A DNA stretch of 9,152 nt from an uncultured Oxalobacteraceae bacterium (lineage in GTDB: Bacteria; Pseudomonadota; Gammaproteobacteria; Burkholderiales; Burkholderiaceae), in the NCBI GenBank assembly GCA_946479705.1, contig CAMLHI010000065.1, positions 1-9,152 on the forward strand, read 5' to 3'. Shown in pieces: positions 6,889 through 9,152 of this stretch (position 1 is its first letter; each line of letters opens with the position of its first letter). The position numbers and the translations under genes were made by a program. The notes beneath the pieces are model-generated. The model had not been told where the DNA came from and did not search any database. It saw only the letters and a program-made list of their open reading frames with translations.

Positions 6889-8166
6889 TTACTGGAGGGT
6901 GATCGGGCCGGCCAGGGTGATCACGGTCGGGAAATTCTTGGGAACAGCGGGCGTGCCCAGCAACGACGTGTTCGCTGCCGCCGCCTCGACCTGCACTTTC
7001 ACGATCGGATAGTTGGCCAACTCGGCAGCCGCGTCCAGGTTCGTCAAGTCGCACGATTCTTTGAACGAGTCGAAGGAGGCCAGCTGCACTTCATACGGGG
7101 CGAGTGCGGTGCCCGTCGGCGTGAAGGTCGCGGTCACGGTGACGTTGCAGTTGCCGCCATCGTTCTTCTTGTGGTAGTGGCCCAGGGCGAGGTTGATCCT
7201 CACGTCATGATTGGTGGTTTTGAACCACTCGTCGTTCTCGCCCACCGACAGTTTGATCGTGCTCTGCTGACCGACCTTCACGCCGGCGGTGGTATCGCCG
7301 GTTTTGAGGATGCCGTCCCCGTTGACCACGCCGTCGGTGAAGAATTCCATGCCCGCGTAGGCGAAGACACCACTCTCCGTGTTCGGATGGGCGGGGTCAT
7401 TAGGCTGGATCACGTAGTGGAAGGCGAGGCTGCCGTCCGCATTGAGTTGTCTACCGCACCAGTTCGGGTCGGAGCACGACCAGCCGTCAACGTTACTGCC
7501 GGCATAGGTGCCGACATCGTTGCCTTCGATGGTCTTGCTGCCGTTCGATGCGAAGCCGGACATGAGGGTGAGCACTGGCGGCGCCTGGTCACCCACCAGG
7601 AAGACGTTCTTTGCAGAGACCGCCTCGTAGAGGTCGTTGCCCGCCTGCGTGGCGGTAATCGCGCACTTGCCTTTGCCAAGCAGGACCAGCGTGCTGCCGT
7701 TGGTGCTGCAGATGTCCGGCGTGGTCGAGGTGAAGGTCACCGGCAGCCCCCCCTCGGAGGTCGCCACGAGCGGCGCCGGGGTCTGGAGGATAGCCTGGAA
7801 GCCGGGCGAAGGAAATTTGAGCCATTGCTTATGCTTGAGCACATTGAACAACTGCCTGGTCGAGCTCGGCATGTAGGTGCTGTCGCCGGCCTGGGTGGCC
7901 GTGATCGAGCATTCGCCCGCGGCCACCGTCACCAGATTGTTGCCATCGATGGTGCAGGTTGTTGGCGTGTTCGACGTGAACGTGACCGGCAATCCGGACG
8001 ATGCGGTCGCCACCAGCGGTGCGGCCGGCTCCAACAGGTGGCGCGCGTCCGGGAAACGAAAATCGACTGACTGGGCCCTGGCGCCCGCCGTGCCGCCGCC
8101 GCCGCCCCCGCAGGCGACCAGCAGCGTGGCGCAGGCAAGGCTAATGGCCGTGTGCTGGAATCTCAT
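6889..8166 (-). CDS. Surface lipoprotein with two Ig-like repeats and an unrecognised C-terminal domain
   Basis: A protein of 425 residues, first gene of the probable operon. It has a lipoprotein signal with lipobox LVAC (C19), followed by six glycines and no Asp at +2, which points to the outer membrane. Residues about 38-109 and 118-191 are two copies of one domain. Each contains PLVAT, GLPVTFTS and an ITATQAG core, and each has a Cys pair 15 residues apart (C71/C86 and C153/C168). Such repeats are common as Ig-like spacer modules in surface proteins. The C-terminal region (about 195-425) is beta-rich with four cysteines (C231, C237, C340, C372), including CSDPNWCG and NCNVTVTATF; I do not recognise it. 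By position it may bind the receptor's ligand, much as SusD-type lipoproteins serve their receptors, although it shows no SusD features. The ATG at 8166 was chosen because GGAGA lies seven bases before it; an in-frame ATG at 8181 (AAAGGA upstream) would add five residues. Confidence 0.82.
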   Translation of the reverse strand: MRFQHTAISLACATLLVACGGGGGGTAGARAQSVDFRFPDARHLLEPAAPLVATASSGLPVTFTSNTPTTCTIDGNNLVTVAAGECSITATQAGDSTYMPSSTRQLFNVLKHKQWLKFPSPGFQAILQTPAPLVATSEGGLPVTFTSTTPDICSTNGSTLVLLGKGKCAITATQAGNDLYEAVSAKNVFLVGDQAPPVLTLMSGFASNGSKTIEGNDVGTYAGSNVDGWSCSDPNWCGRQLNADGSLAFHYVIQPNDPAHPNTESGVFAYAGMEFFTDGVVNGDGILKTGDTTAGVKVGQQSTIKLSVGENDEWFKTTNHDVRINLALGHYHKKNDGGNCNVTVTATFTPTGTALAPYEVQLASFDSFKESCDLTNLDAAAELANYPIVKVQVEAAAANTSLLGTPAVPKNFPTVITLAGPITLQ

Positions 8167-8182
8167 GGTATGTCTCCACATT

Positions 8183-8192
8183 GGAATATTCC
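8183..8192. promoter_or_regulatory. Perfect 10-bp palindrome GGAATATTCC
   Basis: This palindrome lies 17 bases upstream of the lipoprotein ATG and overlaps the AAAGGA that would serve the alternative start at 8181. It could be an operator or simply part of a translation-initiation structure. It shares the GGAAnAT flavour of the upstream palindromes but differs in its centre, so I do not group it with them. Confidence 0.3.
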
Positions 8193-8510
8193 TTTCTTTT
8201 GCGCTTGCTAAAAGTACTCGCCACCGGCGGCGCCGCTGACAAGGGAAAATTCATCGTTGCCCCGCTCCCTGTCCCGCGGCATTGATGTGCTGGCTCACCT
8301 GCGCCCGGTGGCGCAAGAGCGAGCGCCAACGATCGGTGCGATTCGATTCGTTTTCATGCGTTTAATGAATGCGTTGCGCGACTGTTCCTGCCTGCGCCAT
8401 GCACTGCGCGTTCCATGCGGAAACAGGCCTATCAGCAGCGCAAAATGCTTGGAGGGTTATGCTTGCTTCATTGCAGTGTCTCCAATCCCCGACTGGGATC
8501 GCGTTTATTG

Positions 8511-8524
8511 TATTTTGGAAAATA
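8511..8524. promoter_or_regulatory. Operator-like palindrome, copy 1 (TATTTTGGAAAATA)
   Basis: Perfect inverted repeat with 6-bp arms, TATTTT and AAAATA, around a GG centre. It lies about 45 bases downstream of the candidate -10 box, in the operon leader. It is the most symmetric of three similar sites in this region, consistent with a dimeric repressor or activator; the regulator is unknown. Confidence 0.4.
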
Positions 8525-8569
8525 TTGTGTTCGCGCTATGTATTCTGCAATCACATGGTCCGCACAACA

Positions 8570-8598
8570 ATCATAAAAATGCGGAACTCGACCATGAA
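8570..8598 (-). promoter_or_regulatory. Candidate sigma-70 promoter for the operon
   Basis: On the minus strand, TATGAT (8575-8570; five of six bases of the consensus -10) is preceded by exactly 17 bases and then TTCATG (8598-8593), a weak -35. Operator-like copy 2 begins at the edge of this -35, as expected for a regulated promoter. A weak -35 often goes with activator dependence. The alternative TTGTCA near 8238-8243, closer to the gene, has no -10 at a suitable distance. Confidence 0.35.
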
Positions 8599-8609
8599 AT
8601 TTCCAAAAT
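8598..8609. promoter_or_regulatory. Operator-like palindrome, copy 2 (AATTTCCAAAAT)
   Basis: TTT-CC-AAA core with one further matching outer pair and one mismatch. It is the same core as copies 1 and 3 read on the other strand. It touches the candidate -35 box. Confidence 0.3.
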
Positions 8610-8647
8610 GGACACCATAACAGCAAGCAACACCAATATTTTATTGC

Positions 8648-8659
8648 TATTTGGAAATA
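8648..8659. promoter_or_regulatory. Operator-like palindrome, copy 3 (TATTTGGAAATA)
   Basis: Perfect inverted repeat with 5-bp arms, TATTT and AAATA, around GG. It lies about 50 bases upstream of copy 2, beyond the candidate -35, in a position suited to an activator or to a second repressor contact. Confidence 0.4.
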
Positions 8660-8693
8660 TTTATGGTATAGCGGAGTGAGCTACAAGTAATAA

Positions 8694-9026
8694 TGTCCCT
8701 TCTCCGCCAAATAGAGATGCGCCCCAGGATGCGTCCGGGAGAGGATGGGATAGCGATCGAGATGACGGTAAAGGACGTGCTGCGCAGCCAAGTGATGGCG
8801 CAGGTGGAGGATGGCAAGCTTGACCAGGCGAGTGCCGGCGGCAAGGCTGGGAATCGGCGCGCGGCAGGTCAAGCGGCTGAGGCGTCGGATGCAGGACGAG
8901 GGCGTTCGGGGCTTACTGAGCAAGAAGCGCGGCCTGCCGTCGAATCGCCGCACGGCAGCCGACGTGCTGGCTAGCGCGGTGGCCTTGATTGGAGAGCACT
9001 ATGGCGACCTCGGCCCCACGCTGTTT
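8694..9026 (+). mobile_element. Truncated ISNCY-like insertion sequence remnant
   Basis: The sequence changes from AT-rich to GC-rich at about 8694, where TGTCCCTTCTCCGCCAAATA begins. About 70 bases later a transposase reading frame starts, the layout expected for the left end of an insertion sequence. Homology to the transposase stops at about 9023-9026, so most of the element, including the right end, is missing. The left boundary is my estimate from composition; no matching inverted repeat remains to confirm it. Confidence 0.55.
8762..9026 (+). pseudogene. Frameshifted, truncated ISNCY-like transposase
   Basis: The frame from ATG 8762 gives KDVLRSQVMAQVEDGKLDQ. One surplus G at about 8845-8846 (AAGG before CTG) breaks it. 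From 8847 the frame one base further on gives LGIGARQVKRLRRRMQDEG, then GLLSKKRGLPSNRR and IGEHYGDLGPTL. Together these are the N-terminal helix-turn-helix region of integrase-like transposases, most like the ISNCY group as I remember it: helix, RQV.RL.RR, G..GL.S..RG.PSN, HY..FGPTL. Homology ends after GPTL, before the catalytic DDE domain. Two independent lesions, a frameshift and a truncation, mean it is dead. It shows that mobile elements once inserted just upstream of the halogenase operon. Confidence 0.72.
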
Positions 9027-9058
9027 AGGTTGACAGGGGCATGGTATGGCGGCAGTGT

Positions 9059-9108
9059 GCAGTGCGCGCCGCCCCTCGCGGCCGAAGGGCTGTTGGCGCG
9101 TGCACTGC
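9059..9108. terminator. Nested stem-loop, possible transcription end
   Basis: Outer arms GCAGTGCGCGCC (9059-9070) and GGCGCGTGCACTGC (9095-9108) pair over 12 bp with a two-base bulge. Inside, GCCCCTCG (9071-9078) and CGAAGGGC (9083-9090) pair over 8 bp (one G-U-type pair) around a CGGC loop. It lies shortly after the stop codon of the minus-strand gene ending at 9126. There is no T-run on either side, so termination would be atypical. It could instead be a repeated palindromic element. Confidence 0.45.
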
Positions 9109-9125
9109 CCGGCTTCGCCCGGCCG

Positions 9126-9152
9126 CTACTTCTTGACGGGCTTGCCGTTGAC
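9126..9152 (-). CDS. C-terminal end of a minus-strand gene (partial)
   Basis: The last eight codons and a TAG stop, reading VNGKPVKK, enter from the right edge. The Lys-rich tail followed by a strong stem-loop is what a gene end looks like, but nine codons are too few for identification. It would be transcribed towards the IS remnant. Confidence 0.35.
   Translation of the reverse strand, partial: VNGKPVKK

Larger units (their letters stand above)
8193..8690. other. AT-rich leader and promoter region of the lipoprotein-receptor-halogenase operon
   Basis: About 500 bases without a supported gene. The half nearest the operon (8193-8480) is of mixed composition and shows nothing firm. The far half (about 8500-8690) is strikingly AT-rich compared with the rest of the window. 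It holds three related palindromes and a possible minus-strand promoter. Its composition changes abruptly at about 8693, where the IS remnant begins. If the promoter is right, the transcript has a leader of about 400 bases before the lipoprotein start. Confidence 0.5.

Noticed and set aside
6871..8070. Plus-strand open frame of about 399 codons
   Set aside because: It is antisense to the lipoprotein, which has a lipobox and internal repeats on the minus strand. The shadow has neither.
8219..8243. TTGTCA on the minus strand as a promoter close to the lipoprotein gene
   Set aside because: No acceptable -10 box at 16-18 bases; the only AT-rich hexamer is about 20 bases away and a poor match.
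8257..8679. Plus-strand open frame of about 140 codons
   Set aside because: It crosses the abrupt change into AT-rich DNA, has no ribosome site and no domain-like composition. It is better explained as leader and promoter DNA.
1..9152. CRISPR arrays, tRNA and rRNA genes
   Set aside because: No regularly spaced direct repeats and no tRNA-like cloverleaf or rRNA stretches were seen on reading both strands.

Overview
The window looks like a chromosomal accessory region of a GC-rich betaproteobacterium, most likely an Oxalobacteraceae member (Massilia/Duganella/Telluria group). The placement is inferred from base composition, the CGGGGGG-type lipoprotein start, the DUF3016 protein and the pairing of a TonB-dependent receptor with a tryptophan-halogenase-family enzyme. 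It is not a database result.

Left part (1-1949): the 5' end of a small charged protein reads out of the window on the minus strand. Three short plus-strand genes follow: an exported DUF3016 protein (411-893), a small XRE-like DNA-binding protein (1091-1531) and an unrecognised 70-residue protein (1577-1789). Directly after them, on the plus strand, lies a remnant of a second halogenase gene (1786-1947), which abuts the 3' end of the intact halogenase in opposite orientation.

Centre (1950-8166): three minus-strand genes, read from right to left, form a probable operon. They are a surface lipoprotein with two tandem Ig-like repeats and an unrecognised C-terminal domain (8166-6889), a 1050-residue TonB-dependent receptor (6801-3649) and a complete flavin-dependent halogenase of the tryptophan-halogenase family (3458-1950). 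A simple model is that the lipoprotein captures a ligand at the cell surface, the receptor imports it, and the halogenase acts on it or on something derived from it. Halogenase next to a TonB receptor is a known arrangement in Xanthomonas and Caulobacter relatives. The lipoprotein as first gene, and the absence in this window of SapC or cupin partners and of a flavin reductase, are the less usual parts.

Right part (8167-9152): an AT-rich leader upstream of the operon holds a possible promoter and three related palindromes built on TTT-GG-AAA. It is followed by a truncated, frameshifted N-terminal piece of an ISNCY-like transposase (from about 8694 to 9026), then a large nested stem-loop (9059-9108) and the last codons of a minus-strand gene. 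Degraded pieces thus flank the operon on both sides: a halogenase remnant on the left and an IS remnant on the right.
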